From: Panulirus ornatus
Lineage: Eukaryota > Arthropoda > Malacostraca > Decapoda > Palinuridae
DNA length: 64,000 nt
Assembly: GCF_036320965.1 (NCBI RefSeq)
Contig: NC_092271.1
Location: 27,083,536 to 27,147,535, forward strand
Reading direction: 5' to 3'
The position numbers and the translations under genes were made by a program. Each line of letters opens with the position of its first letter. The first letter of the stretch is position 1. The notes under the pieces are model-generated. The model was not told the origin of the DNA and did not search any database. It saw nothing but the letters and a program-made list of their open reading frames with translations. Positions 1 through 13,600 of the stretch are shown here, one piece after another.

Positions 1-209
1 CAGCGCGTCTCGTTTTCAGATTCTAGCAACTCCCGTCATTCTAGCGAGGGAATCGTCTCTCTATGCACGTGAGGGCGCTCGACGTCTAGTAGTGTTCCCC
101 ACACGTGCATTATGATGTAATCTCTCGCGTCCACGTTCTATTCATTCTTTTGTCTCTGTGATCTCATACGTTGGCGCTGCCTCGGTGAAGGTGTAAGTTT
201 TAAAGCTGA

Positions 210-211
<2 letters not shown>
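1..211. other. Unassigned unique sequence
   Basis: No gene or repeat is supported here. It is mixed-composition sequence leading into the first GA microsatellite. Confidence 0.5.

Positions 212-289
<78 letters not shown>
212..289. repeat. (GA)n microsatellite, about 39 units
   Basis: This is an uninterrupted purine dinucleotide tract. Its opposite-strand translation is an artificial Ser-Leu repeat, so the open frames across it are not genes. Confidence 0.97.
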
Positions 290-290
<1 letters not shown>

Positions 291-353
291 ATCCCAGAGC
301 GGGTCACGGGGCTCATGGGGCTCCTCCAGCAGAGGCGGCACCACCACAGGTAG

Positions 354-453
354 TACCAATAAGTACCAGGCAGGTCCTGGGACAGTGACCAGGAAGTACC
401 AGGTAGGTCCCGGGACAGTGACCAGGAAGTACCAGGCAGGCCCCGGGACAGTG
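354..453. repeat. 33-bp minisatellite, 3 copies
   Basis: Three near-identical 33-bp units are built from GTGACCAGGAAGTACCAGG and a GC-rich half containing CCCGGGACA. They differ by a few substitutions. The open frames crossing it are repeat translations. Confidence 0.9.
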
Positions 454-863
454 CCGCCATCATGAGCCACGGGCAGACAGCACTGGGGAAGACCCACGTA
501 TTAAATAAACACGTTATTATCGCTGGCTCGTTATTCATGCTGTCACATTAGTCTGGGCCGATGGTGATAACAGTGTGATAACCCAGTGTGAGCGGTCACA
601 CTCCTCCTCCTCCTCCTCCTCCATCTACCGGAGATCATTTACATAAATGGTCAATTCCAAGATCACAGATTATTTCTTAAACGCTGGATATCTTACTGCT
701 GTTCTCTTGTTTGGTGATTTCCTGGGTCGTTAAGGTTGTGCGTGTAATGTATCCACGCCAGAAAGACCCACTTCGTTGTTTGGATCTAACGTTGGATAAA
801 ATAGGTTAATCAGTCTTGTTTGATCAGGATTGCACGAATATCTAACGGCTGTTCAGAGAGAAG
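454..863. other. Non-coding unique stretch with short (CTC)n
   Basis: A short CTC run lies at about 601-622. Otherwise I see nothing recognisable. Confidence 0.5.
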
Positions 864-982
864 AGGTGAAGGAGGAGGAGGAGGAGGAGGAGGAGGAGGT
901 GAAGGAGGAGGAGGAGGAGGAGGAGGAGGAGGTGAAGGAGGAGGAGGAGGAGGAGGAGGAGGAGGAGGAGGAGGAGGAGGAT
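864..982. repeat. (GAG)n tract with a 33-bp super-period
   Basis: The GAG repeat is interrupted by GGTGAA at about 865, 898 and 931, exactly 33 bp apart, so trinucleotide expansion was followed by duplication of a 33-bp block. Both strands stay open (poly-Glu on plus; Ser, Leu or Pro runs on minus), which explains the apparent ORFs. No unique coding sequence flanks it. Confidence 0.92.
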
Positions 983-1528
983 GAAGAAATAAGCAACACG
1001 GTAGAGACAGACTTGATTCGGTGCACATCCGGCTCGGCCAAATAAAAGGTTCGGGTCAAGGGGATGTATGATGGTACAGATGAATCTTGCAATATATTCA
1101 ATTTTATTAACATAATCATCCAATGCATCCGGTCCCCAAGCAGGAGGATGAATACTAAGTATACAAACATCCTTAAGAGTGAGATAACATTAAATGTAAT
1201 TACGTTCTCGTGCTATAAATAAGACGCGGATCCGACGTACGTATCTCCAGCCCAGACGTTGGTCACAAACTTATATCTTAAAACGCGTCATCGTCTGGGG
1301 CTTGGATGATAATCCACTCAGGCCGTCATGATAACACGGATAAAAGGTAGAACACAGGCAGAGCAGCAGAGAAGCGCTGCCTCTTACCACACCTTCCATC
1401 ATCGCCCTGAATTTCTACGTAGCGTAATACCGAACGAACGAGATTGCGAGGATAAAGATAGTGGGATGACGACGTAAAACATGTCTCCCGGTAGAAGGCG
1501 CGGGCTGCTGGGAACATGACGATATCGC

Positions 1529-1532
<4 letters not shown>
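983..1532. other. Unassigned stretch
   Basis: Mixed composition. The minus-strand open frame at 1326-1517 shows no motif, splice context or codon signal that would support a gene. Confidence 0.45.

Positions 1533-1597
<65 letters not shown>
1533..1597. repeat. (TA)n microsatellite
   Basis: About 32 uninterrupted TA units. Confidence 0.97.
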
Positions 1598-1600
<3 letters not shown>

Positions 1601-1969
1601 CACCACAGACGGCGTTGCCGTATGCAAATCGCTCACCGTCGGTGTTTTATCATATCGTGCGCACACGCAAATCTTGCGTGGCAAGGCGTCAATTCTACCG
1701 TGTAGATTACAGTCCTACCGTCTGGGTAAGTTGGCAAAAAAAAAAAAAACCACAGGGTAAACACACTAAATATACCCAGGATTATAAATCTGTTGCTTGG
1801 CTGAAATCAGCGAAAGACGAAGACATAAATGTATTTGATGGATCTGCTGGAGGAAGACGTAATGTAGTTGCTGAATCATGGCATCATTAGAAATGTATTC
1901 ATTGGCTCGATAATCAAGCAAAAAACTCGCAGGCCACTGCAACACTGTAAACCTACATATGATACTGAG
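1598..1969. other. Unassigned stretch with poly-A
   Basis: Contains a run of about 14 A near 1736-1749. The plus-strand open frame over it is interrupted by Lys-Lys-Lys from the poly-A and is not convincing. Confidence 0.45.
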
Positions 1970-2238
1970 AGTACACTGATTAGGAGAGTACACTGATTAG
2001 GAAAGTACACTGATTTGGAGAGTACACTGATTAGGGAAGTACACTGATTAGGGAAGTACACTGATTAGGAGAGTACACTGATTAGGAGAGTACACTGATT
2101 AGGGAAGTACACTGATTAGGAAAGTACACTGATTAGGGAAGTACACTGATTAGGGAAGTACACTGATTAGGGAAGTACACTGATTAGGGAAGTACACTGA
2201 TTAGGAAAGTACACTGATTAGGGAAGTACACTGATTAG
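1970..2238. repeat. 17-bp minisatellite, about 16 copies
   Basis: The unit is AGTACACTGATTAGGGA, with a few single-base variants (GAGA, GAAA, ATTTGG). 269 bp divided by 17 gives 15.8 copies. There are no indels, which suggests recent expansion. Confidence 0.96.
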
Positions 2239-3536
<1,298 letters not shown>

Positions 3537-3714
3537 CTCAACCACACAGAAAATCTCCTATTTAATGAGTGGGACAAACTGGTAGCCAATTTTCCCCACA
3601 CAATTGGGATGAAATCCTCGAGAGGTCAACACAGAAGGAAATCACATGCGAGTCGTGTCTGGAGTTCCCACGGCACATCGTCACCGGGGCTGACCGGGAA
3701 CCACCGCCTCCAGT

Positions 3715-4200
3715 TGACCTTTGACCCGGATGTGGCCCGGGTCAACCCCGCTCGCTCCCGGTATCCGGGGACACCCCGCTATCCGGATCAAGCTCGGTAT
3801 CCGGAATGAACCCGTTACCGGGATTCGATCTGGTATTAGGATTCGGGTTCAACTGGATATCCGAATTGAAATGAGTCTCCAAATTCCACCTTATCCGGAT
3901 TCAGTCCGGTATCCTGACTCAGTCTGGTACCCGAAGCCATTCCGGTATTTAAGGTGAATCTAGTATCCAGAATCTATCCAGTATCCGAATTCAACTCGCT
4001 CTCCGGATTCAACCTTGTTTTACGGATTCCACCCGATGTTCACATTCAACCTATATCCGTGTTCTGCCCTGTAACCGAATTTATTCCGGTACTCACTTTC
4101 AACCCGGTATCCGGAACTCTGTCGCTTAACGGGGTCATTACTACATTATCCGGTAAAAGTACAGAACGGTTAGCAGTAAACTATGACTTATCCGGTAATT
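3715..4200. repeat. Degenerate CCGGTATCC minisatellite
   Basis: The motif CCGGTATCCGGATTCAACC recurs about every 18-22 bp with heavy divergence. It looks like an old, decayed tandem array. Open frames inside it are by-products. Confidence 0.75.
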
Positions 4201-4280
4201 TGCATACCGGATGACCAGGTCATCTCATCCGGCATTATCCCCCATCTCCGATTTCTTTTTCCTGGTATGAACAACCTACC

Positions 4281-4432
4281 TTGAATCAACGACTTTTTGA
4301 AATGTAAAATGCAGACAATCGGGTTCATTTCTTGGAAATGTAAACTGCAGACAAGCGGGTTCATTTCTTGGAAATGTAAACTGCAGACAAGCGGGTTCAT
4401 TTCTTGGAAATTTCAAACTGCAGACAATTGGG
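4281..4432. repeat. 36-bp minisatellite, about 4 copies
   Basis: Units carry GCAGACAAGCGGGTTCATTT followed by CTTGGAAATGTAAACT. The central copies are identical and the outer ones vary. Confidence 0.9.
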
Positions 4433-4650
4433 TCAATTGAGCCAGCAAGTAAACAAGCACAGATTTCAATGCTCTTCTCTCATGACACTTTACCAAACTG
4501 TACAAACTTAGAAAGAAAAATGCATCTGGAACATTATGACAGTTTATTTGACAACTTAACCACTTATAAAATTCTGGCCTCTTGTATCTACCGGTAACTG
4601 TGATAAACTGTGTCGCAAAATTGACCGAGGTGTCATAAACTGTAATCACC

Positions 4651-4740
4651 TTTATGATAACGAGACGTTTATTGTACTGTGTGATTGGCTGTGTTTATGA
4701 TAACGAGACGTTTATTTTACTGTGTGATTGGCTGTGTTTA
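4651..4740. repeat. 43-bp tandem duplication with ATTGG boxes
   Basis: Two copies, starting at 4651 and 4694, each begin TTTATGATAACGAGACG and end in GTGATTGGCTGTG. Each carries an inverted CCAAT box (ATTGG at 4684 and 4727). Confidence 0.9.
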
Positions 4741-4809
4741 TGCAGATATATTCAGGATCTTTTAACCAATCATAACCCACTTATTTGATTTAACAAAGCC
4801 AGCCAATCA
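4682..4809. promoter_or_regulatory. CCAAT-box cluster in inverted arrangement
   Basis: ATTGG occurs at 4684-4688 and 4727-4731, and CCAAT at 4766-4770 and 4803-4807. TGATTGGCTG on the left is the exact inverse of CAGCCAATCA at 4800-4809. CCAAT is the core of NF-Y sites, but the inverted arrangement could equally be the remains of a small element with terminal inverted repeats. No gene is recognisable beside it. Confidence 0.3.
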
Positions 4810-4844
4810 AACATAGAAGGTCTTTTTTTCTTTTATCAAATCAG

Positions 4845-5015
4845 GTCGCGTCTTAACATAGCCGGTTCAGTCTCAACCAAACCGAGCGTCTTAACACAGG
4901 CGAACGTCACAACACAGCCAGCTGTGTATAACATTGCCGGTCGTGACTTAATACACACGCGCAGTCTGCTGCACCTTAACATAGCCGGCCGACATAACAC
5001 AGCCAGTCGTTAATT
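4845..5015. repeat. Degenerate AACATAGCCGG repeat
   Basis: CTTAACATAGCCGG and close relatives (AACACAGCCAG, AACATTGCCGG) recur about every 20-25 bp. It is an eroded minisatellite. Confidence 0.65.
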
Positions 5016-7074
5016 CAAGAGACTTTCGAAACATGTAATCTTGCGGCCGAACACGGAGGAAAATGGACTCATACGTTGTCTTTTTGTTGTTCGTTTTAGA
5101 CTTACCGTCGGAATGCGCTGCAGGTTTAAGTCATTCCAGGTGCACCCGGGGCCCGTTATGTCTCACGACGCAGTCTCTGTCATCTGGGGAGGCAACTTTA
5201 CGGGAACTTGGTATACACATCTTGGCCGCAGTGTGTATATACCTGGCAAACACTCCCGTTATGAACCTTGGCCGCTCATCGCCATCGGACGGTTTGGACG
5301 CTGGGACATTTCGTCGCCAGACTGCTCGGTCGTCGACAACTGCAGTATTCAAAACCCTTGACACGAGTCAGTCTTGGACGAATGGCCGGGGATGATTCGC
5401 AGCCGGATATTGCCTCTCCGGATGATTTACAGGTCATTGATCATTGAAGAATTCGCCGCATTTTGGTCGGTCGATATCGCCTTAAAGATTACTCTTACAA
5501 ACTGGTCCATGTATAACTGGTATACACAGGTGTGTCCAGCGGTGTGAGGACTGACCGACCGGTGCATTAAGAGATGGCCAACTGTTCTGCGGAGACTCAT
5601 CATATCCGCTGGTGTCATTTTCAAGTTGATCCCCACACCTCCTCTCTTTCTCTCGGACAAAGACACTTGGGGACGTACTTACCCAAGCCCTTGGTGTGAG
5701 GACAACACAAAGACAGGATAAACGGTCTCAAATTGGTGGAGAACAAATGACGTGCGCGAGTTCCGCTGGCATCATCATGACCACCTCCGAGGAAGGAACA
5801 CTGTCAGGCGCGCACCAGCTCTGGACTGCCAATTGCACTGAACGTTCCTTAGTGAGGGACACAGCAGACGTGCATCCCTGCCTTTGTGTACACCCCTGGT
5901 GTACAGTGTCCTACACCTAGTTTACGTTCCTACATCCCTAAATACAACCCCCATACTCACCCTCTTCCCCTTAATGGAGTGGGGGTAACCTCCTCCACTA
6001 CCATTCCTGCCATCATGTGAGTACCTGTGACTTCAGGTTGGAAATGCCTTGCTAGAGGAGTTTGACCCATATGATGCAGTAAAACAGAGCTTATAATGAC
6101 GGCTTGGCTCTGTCATGTACATTATTATTTCCCCCTGCCACCCATAGCGTTACAATTATTTCCCCTGGAGGAGTTATGGCACATTGTGTCTCGGGTTCAG
6201 TGGACGGAATTTACCCAATTTAAGGGAGGAAAAAAAGAGAGGTGGCGTTGGAGAGGTGGAATCCGTTATAGATTAAGGAAGGTGGTACATTCCGCGGGTG
6301 GAGAACCTGGCCCTCGTGGGAGGCTATATCCCCCCTCCACCATCAACCACCCAGGTCATCGTAGGGGGTAAGCCAGGTCAACGGTCCCCCTCCCCCCTTG
6401 GTCAAGGCGAGGTCACGACGGGGTCGCCACCGCTGGGAATTCCCTCTCTCCTGACCAGTGGTGGCAAAAGCTTCAAGGTTTGATTCAGACGCAGGGAAAG
6501 ATTCACGAAGAAAGGGAGATGATGTCACTTCGATAACCTCATGTTATCTTTGTTTACGTCATTGCACTAAGCACGGTAAAGTGAGGTCAGATGACGAGAC
6601 TAAACGCACTTAATGATAGTGGTGTCCCGTACCATCTAATTCCAGCATTAAACGATTAAATCCGATGTTGTGTATATTTCACACACACCGTGTGAAGGGT
6701 TCTTCCTTCACAGTGAGTCGAAACTGATGAGTTTATTCAGTCATTAGGTTTGACTCATATTCGAAGCACCGATGCGGTAAACCGAAGCATGTTCATTCTT
6801 GCGGTTCCTTTTAAAAAATGAAGAAAGAGTTCGGAAACAGTCTGCCGAACCACTGGGTTTCGGGTGTTCATGTTGGCTTGTTTCAGGAGGACATTTGTTA
6901 CAGTTTTTTGTGATTATAAAACTTGTTTCGGAATTTGGAAGTACGAGAGTTGTTTCAAACAGGAGCTGTCTCGATACAAGGGGACGAATTTTTGGATCCT
7001 GGAACTATGGAACGATGGGTTTAATGGACACATTTAGGCCCCTTCATCCTCGGTTCATTAAGATTTGGCGATAG
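5016..7074. other. Mixed stretch without a supported gene
   Basis: Two plus-strand frames overlap at 5041-5395 in different phases, so neither is favoured. TTGTTCGTTTTAG just before 5100 resembles a splice acceptor, but I recognise no protein. The remainder to 7074 has short GC- and CCT-rich patches and no motif. Confidence 0.4.
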
Positions 7075-7085
7075 GGTTCGAATCC
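7075..7085 (+). promoter_or_regulatory. tRNA-type B-box, isolated
   Basis: GGTTCGAATCC matches the pol III B-box. Four of five T-stem pairs can form around the 7-nt loop TTCGAAT. I see no convincing A-box upstream, so this is at most a decayed tRNA-like or SINE remnant. Confidence 0.3.
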
Positions 7086-7848
7086 TTCCTTCTTCGCTGT
7101 TATCTGTGGTGGTCATCTGTCGCCACGGAGGAGTGGAGCAGCCACACCTCCAGGACCAACAAGCCTGTGTTGCTTTACTGATGAACAAGAGCTGCATTCC
7201 ATGACTTCCAGTCAGACGCTTTCTCCCGCTCCAGGCATTTACGAAATGGACCGATCGTGTTCAGTGGTAATCCAGTCACTGGATTAACATCCTATGGTTG
7301 AACGCTACCAACTCGAAAATCGACCTCCTGTATGCGTAAACCATCGACGCCTCTACGTCAGCCAAGACTTGGGACCTCCATCCTGAGGTATGGAACCTTC
7401 TTGGCGTTACTGGCTGCAATGAATCGCCAGTTGTTGAAGATTATACACTTGCAACAACAACTTTCCAAGTCTCGGGGGTGGAGGGGAATCCGCGGGTCTT
7501 ATATTTACAACACGGGTGAAAAGGTGGAAGAGTCGGGTAAAGAAAAAAAAAAAAAAAAAGCTGCAGCATTCCAGGAAACGAAAATTACGGATCACGGTCC
7601 AAAGTCAAGAGGTGGAGAACGAGGCGGCCCCCAAGTCCTTCCGACCACCACCCCCTGCCTTCCTCCCCCCCCCCCCTCCTCCCCCCCCCCTCTACTCCTT
7701 GACCCTAAGTGAATACCTCCTTCACACCCAACCAACCCCCCCCATCTACTCCCATCCCGTCCCCCCCAAAGCCTCCTGCTACCTAAAACTTTCGGTATGT
7801 GAACCTTTAAAACCCCTTAGAGGACCCGTTAAAAAAAGAGCCCATCGA

Positions 7849-7851
<3 letters not shown>
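7086..7851. other. Unassigned, with poly-A and C-rich runs
   Basis: Holds a run of A at about 7543-7559 and runs of C in 7660-7690 and nearby. The Pro-rich open frames here are translations of C-rich sequence. Confidence 0.45.

Positions 7852-7887
<36 letters not shown>
7852..7887. repeat. (TA)n microsatellite
   Basis: About 18 TA units. Confidence 0.95.
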
Positions 7888-7891
<4 letters not shown>

Positions 7892-8549
7892 AAACCTGCA
7901 TCTGGGATATCACATGTGATCCGCCAGAACATGCGAACTGCACGGGAAATTGATGTTTTGCAAATATGAGTCTTGTTCTACAAGCACAAAAGGTGAAAAG
8001 TAGCTCTGGCGGTCATAGAATGTGCATTATGGGAAAAAATATGAGAGAGAGAGAGAAGTCTGGATATATGAGCTTTAGGAAGTGGTGAAATTCGGACCAG
8101 ACTTGAATGAGGTGGTTGGGATTTGATTGTTGATATTCTCCGACTCGTAAGACAGTTCTTGAAGGGTCACGATATCAGGCGACCGCTGGCAATGATGTGA
8201 CGTATTGCTCACTACTGCTTTGTTTTCCTTCTTGTTTTCACACGTTTTCTACGCTGAAGACCCGCGTTTTCTATTTCCCTTTGGATGTAATGTTTTAAAC
8301 TTAGAGATAGGTATCTATAGATCTCAAAATATTTCGGTGGATAATCTTTGAAGATATATTTGGATTACCCTTCTCAAAATATGGCTCTTACTTCTATTAC
8401 TCTATAAAGAATTATTTTCTTTCCTACGAATCTACCAAATACGTTTTATTTACGTGGTGGAGCAAAGTGACCCTGATAAGCTCTCCATTTCATCCCTAAA
8501 ATACTGTGCGAAGAGTAGGACAATATGGAGACGCTTTAGAAACACAGTC
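7888..8549. other. Unassigned AT-leaning stretch
   Basis: Nothing recognisable beyond a short GAGA run near 8045. Confidence 0.45.
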
Positions 8550-8740
8550 CTTTGTCACACGATGGTACGTCTCTTGTGCACGACGGTACGACCTGTTTGA
8601 GCACGACGTTACGACCTGTTGAGCACGACGGTACGACACATGAGCACGACGGTACGACACTTGAGCACGACGGCACGACCTGTCGATCATAATGGTGCGA
8701 CTCTTGAGCACGACGTTGCGACCCTTAAGATAAATGCATG
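8550..8740 (+). repeat. 21-bp GAGCACGACGGTACGAC family, copy 1
   Basis: About eight to nine diverged units follow the consensus GAGCACGACGGTACGACCCTT, with spacing of 20-23 bp. The same unit recurs at 29.9, 37.1, 50.9 and 63.9 kb, all in this orientation. This copy lacks the terminal hairpin seen at 30.0 and 37.3 kb. Confidence 0.85.
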
Positions 8741-9449
8741 ACCCTTGCTTGTGTCTGATGTATACGTATACACAATGAATGTATGCTTACGGGTATACGA
8801 TCATATAATGAATGTATGCCTGTATATGTACACACTGAATGTATATATGCTTGTGTGTGTGTGTACATATACTATGCATGGGCATATGCTTGACCCCAGC
8901 GGCGTCCCTAAGCCTTGTTGCAGTCTCAGGTCATAATCCCCCCATTAATCTCCTCCTCCCTGGCCAGCTTGACCTCAGGTCACACCCTAAAGTACTGGGA
9001 GCGGTTGGGCAGGTCAGGTCAGAGGTTGAAAGCGTCTACAGCACGACACATGTTCAACATAGGTCAGTATCAGATGTAGTAATGTGTTGTTTTCTTCCAT
9101 TATCGCAAACTGCCTCGTTAGCACCCAGTAGTCTGTTGCTGTTTGGATTCCTTTGTATTTGTATTTAGATTCTTAGTCACCGGATGATGCTCAGGATGAC
9201 CTTATGATTTTCTGACGTCAAGAAGTACCCTCCTCCACACAGGAAGTCGTGTACCGTCGCTGGTATGAGGATGGTTAGTTAGTCAACTTAAAGCCTATGA
9301 ACAGCCAGGGTTGTTAAGACCTTCTGCGTCAATTTACGTCCAGCATTCGGAAAAAAAAAACAACTTGAACACTTACCGTTGTCTGGGCTCTTATGGCCAA
9401 ACGTCAGGGGACGTGCCTTAAAGTTTTTCAAAGCCCTACGATGCCCTGG
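8741..9449. other. Unassigned, with degenerate TGAATGTATG repeats
   Basis: AATGAATGTATGC recurs near 8776, 8808 and 8838 and then loses register. No gene is supported to 9449. Confidence 0.45.
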
Positions 9450-9625
9450 GTCGAAGCTTCGTTCAGGGGGTGTCTGACCGAAGCTGCGTCGAGTCCTTTG
9501 TCTCGACAGGTAGAAACAGCTTAAGAGACGCGTGGTCGAAGCTGTACCGAGTCTCTGTCTCTACATGTCGAAACAGAGCCTGCGAAACGCCCGGTCGAAG
9601 CTGTAAGGAGTATCTGTCTTCACTG
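9450..9625. repeat. 58-bp degenerate minisatellite, about 3 copies
   Basis: GGTCGAAGCTG starts repeat copies near 9450, 9476, 9534 and 9593, and the clean spacing is about 58 bp. The body carries GAGTCTCTGTCTC and GAAACAG in each copy. Confidence 0.75.
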
Positions 9626-9786
9626 ATTTCCAACACAAAAGTCTCCCGGCACAGCTTAGCTCAAGTGCGCACCGGAATCGGCAACAGTACAACATTCCCT
9701 CGTACCATGGGCGAAAATGATTAATATCTGTCTTGTGCGCCGCCGATAATAATATCACACACAACATTCAGCAGTTCGTACGCGAG

Positions 9787-9790
<4 letters not shown>

Positions 9791-9870
<80 letters not shown>
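9791..9870. repeat. (GA)n microsatellite
   Basis: 40 uninterrupted GA units. Confidence 0.97.
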
Positions 9871-9871
<1 letters not shown>

Positions 9872-10107
9872 GTTACAGATCGAGTGCTTTACCAAGCCAT
9901 GTTGTGCAAGTTTGTGTGCATCTGCCGACAGCCTGTACACCTGGTCGAGGCACAGCCGGCACATGTGTGTACCGAGCTGGCGGAGGGCCCCAGCGAACCC
10001 TCCACAAGCACCACCACACTGGCTCACAGGTGTTGACAGTACGAATCAAAATTATATTTGCATTTTCGAAAATCCTCCTTTACAGGCTCTCTGACAGTAA
10101 AAAAAAA

Positions 10108-10108
<1 letters not shown>
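9871..10108. other. Unassigned stretch between microsatellites
   Basis: No feature recognised. Confidence 0.45.

Positions 10109-10185
<77 letters not shown>
10109..10185. repeat. (TA)n microsatellite after poly-A
   Basis: A short poly-A run immediately precedes the tract. Confidence 0.96.
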
Positions 10186-10190
<5 letters not shown>

Positions 10191-10361
10191 GTTTTTTCTG
10201 GGCAGGATAGGAAGGTAGTTGGGACTACGAGGAACGCTATATACTTTCTAGATAATGATGACACGTTAACAAGGTAGCAGGAGCTGCACAGACGAGGAAA
10301 ATTCAGTACAGGAAGACCACATTACGTGACTTGGGGAAGGTAAAGTGTCCGTGTAAATTGC

Positions 10362-10367
<6 letters not shown>

Positions 10368-10446
<79 letters not shown>
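10368..10446. repeat. (TA)n microsatellite
   Basis: About 39 TA units, lying 180 bp beyond the previous TA array. Confidence 0.96.
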
Positions 10447-10448
<2 letters not shown>

Positions 10449-11144
10449 AACAAGTTCTTTTGGTCGTTACGAAGTCTGGCGGTATATGAAGCACGCCGAG
10501 TATAGAGATGATCATCCGAGAAAGAAGGTGATGAATGAGTACTGAGAGGAATGATGAGTTACTGTAGAAGCAAGTGACGACCTGATGACCATAGGAAGAT
10601 TATAGCTCGAGGTGTTCGTGGCGTCATGGATGAGAGGGAGTCCGGACACCTCCTGTACTCCTGCAGGGGAGGAGTTAAGTAGCATGATTACGTGGGTGGG
10701 AGTGGTGCGGACTTGGTGTTACTGCCAGCAACGTGTCACTCAGGGGATTCGAAGGGATGACAGTAAGGGTAGCTGAGAATCAAGTGGTTGAGGAAAGGAA
10801 TGCGTAGTTAGGGAGATCGACGAATGAGTAGTTATAGTGGTGATTGATTGAGTGGTTAGACTACGTACCGGATGAAAAGTTAGAACGGTTGATCACACGA
10901 CAGTTATGGTTCCTTGTCACTAATTAAGGTGACATATTTGTGAGTCGGGTGAAGAATGATTAGTTAAGGTGTTGCGACGACTGAAGATTAAGATGAAACT
11001 ATCAGCAAGTTAAGGTGACGAACGAGTGGTTACTGACTAACAGTTGGTGTTAATTGGCGGTGACCTGATCGGTGGTATTGTGACTTGACATCAACTACCA
11101 GTTTGCTGCTTCCAAGTGTATCATTACACCCGCTCCCTCCTGTA
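10447..11144. other. Unassigned stretch
   Basis: Composition is G/A-leaning with short GATGA and GAGTGG echoes. There is no clear tandem unit and no gene. Confidence 0.45.
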
Positions 11145-11665
11145 GTTGACTTTGAGGACTATCAGGGGCCCAGGCAGCGAGCTCTCGTGGAAGAAGATGC
11201 CTTTGTTTGCCTTAGGTGGGAGAGGACACTTTTGGTTGCCTTTGAAGGGGAAGACACCTTTGGTTGCCTTCGCGGGCGATGACGCGCCCTAACTGACTTC
11301 GACGGCAGTTTTGTTCCGGTTTGTGAACTTCCCTGAATACTTTTTGAGGACGCTCCAGACTGACCTCGACAACGGCATCAATGGCCTCCAAGACGTCCTT
11401 GTCTGGCCTCGTGAATCCCTCAGGATTTGCCTGGAGATCGCCTGTTACTGGCTTCAAGAAGAACCTCCTACCCTCCAGTGACTGTCTTTCAGAACGCTTT
11501 TGATTGTCTTTAAGAACTCGTCTTCTTGACTTTCGAAACCTCTCCTTCCTTAATCACTTTCAAAACGCCTCTGAATGGCTTTGATGAAAAAAAAACAAAC
11601 TTGGGTTTGACTTCGAGAACATCTCCTTTTTGACTGGCATCCAGAACCTCAATGCTTGGCGTTTA
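11145..11665. repeat. Degenerate TTGACTTCGAGAAC-type minisatellite
   Basis: Loose copies of TTGACTTTCGAAACCTC and similar strings recur about every 27-33 bp. AAGACACCTTTGGTTGCCTT is also duplicated near 11200-11270. This is an old tandem array. Confidence 0.6.
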
Positions 11666-12329
11666 CACCTCCCCCTCCCACGACTGGTTGCTCTCTCTCT
11701 CTCTCAGGACAATGATCAGCTCTCGCAGACGCGATGTTGGAATGAGCGAAGCAGACAGTGGGCAACCAGACCATATCGTTGACTGCCGGGCGACAAGAAC
11801 CGCCGCCGCGGAGGAAGTGGGTGGAGACTGTGGGATGACTGTCTCTCTATCTATCTCCCGATTTATCTCTCTCATTATTCTCCTGCGCTGCCTCCCACGT
11901 TCACACAGCACCCTGGCTCACGCAAAAAATATACCTTTTTTTCTTGCCATTATCTTTTAATCTTGTGATTCTTCTCTGTTTTTTATTGTTTTTATCTTCT
12001 GTTTGAAATGTTATACTCACACGTCTTTTACTCATGTCTCATTTTCATCTATATTCTTTATAAGTTTGTGTAATTATTTACCTCACAGCCTCTTTTCTCG
12101 TCTGTTTCATCTTATTCATAATTCTCTTGTTTTGCCCAAATTCTATTGCCAGTATTTTTGTTGCTGTTCTGTCTCTCCATTCCAATACTCTGTGTTTTGT
12201 TACTGTCTGTTTATTTATACTTTACACATCTCTGTTCTTCCTCTCTCATCATCCACTTTCTTCTTCCTTTTCATCCGCTCCTCCTCTTCCTATCCTCACT
12301 TTCTCTTAATCCTGGTGCTATGTCTTCAT
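11666..12329. other. Pyrimidine-rich stretch
   Basis: T/C-rich sequence gives Phe/Leu/Ser-rich frames on the plus strand that mimic membrane proteins. I regard these as compositional artefacts. Confidence 0.5.
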
Positions 12330-12412
12330 GGACCATGTGACTCATAGGACCACGTGTCTAACAGTGAACCACGTGTCTCAATAAACCACGTGTCTCAAGT
12401 TGACCACGTGTA
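12330..12412. repeat. 18-bp repeat with CACGTG E-boxes
   Basis: Four CACGTG palindromes lie at 12351, 12370, 12387 and 12405, each within ACCACGTGT, plus a diverged fifth unit at about 12331. Spacing is 17-19 bp. CACGTG is the classical site for bHLH-zip factors, but the tandem structure alone explains the cluster. Confidence 0.8.
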
Positions 12413-13198
<786 letters not shown>

Positions 13199-13294
13199 AT
13201 TACTGATGTCTCGTGTTACATTACTGATGTCTCGTGTTACATTACTGATGTCTCGTGTTACATTACTGATGTCTCGTGTTACATTACTGATGTC
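13199..13294. repeat. 21-bp minisatellite, about 4.5 copies
   Basis: The unit is TTACTGATGTCTCGTGTTACA. Copies are essentially identical. Confidence 0.95.
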
Positions 13295-13600
13295 AGGTGC
13301 TGTATCATTCCTGATTACGTGATGTTCTTGCTTGATATGTTTGTTTCAATTATTTCATTGTTCTTTCTTTATTCTTCTTTCCCTCTACTCCCCGTTTATC
13401 AGCAGTGGTTCGCGACACCTGCTCCTACCACACTTTCTACCAGCTCAACAGGACACTGTGTCTCCTCGACCTATATCTGAATTTCTCTGCCATTTTTCTC
13501 TGTTGTTGTTCAAACAAGAATGCGCACGTCTGGAAGCCGTTATGCAGGACGCCCTCTGTCTATTGGTATGGTAATACCTCACGGTGGGCTTTTGAACACA

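Noticed and set aside
830..1045. Poly-Glu protein
   Set aside because: A translation of (GAG)n. The opposite strand is open in several frames as well.
1970..2238. CRISPR-like array
   Set aside because: The repeats are contiguous 17-bp units with no unique spacers, and the sequence is eukaryotic.
5041..5395. Overlapping plus-strand frames with a possible upstream acceptor
   Set aside because: Two frames are open over the same DNA and neither has recognisable features. Part of the sequence (GTCATCTGGGGA) recurs elsewhere.
7075..7085. Functional tRNA gene
   Set aside because: A B-box and a partial T-stem only. No A-box, anticodon arm or acceptor stem could be assembled.
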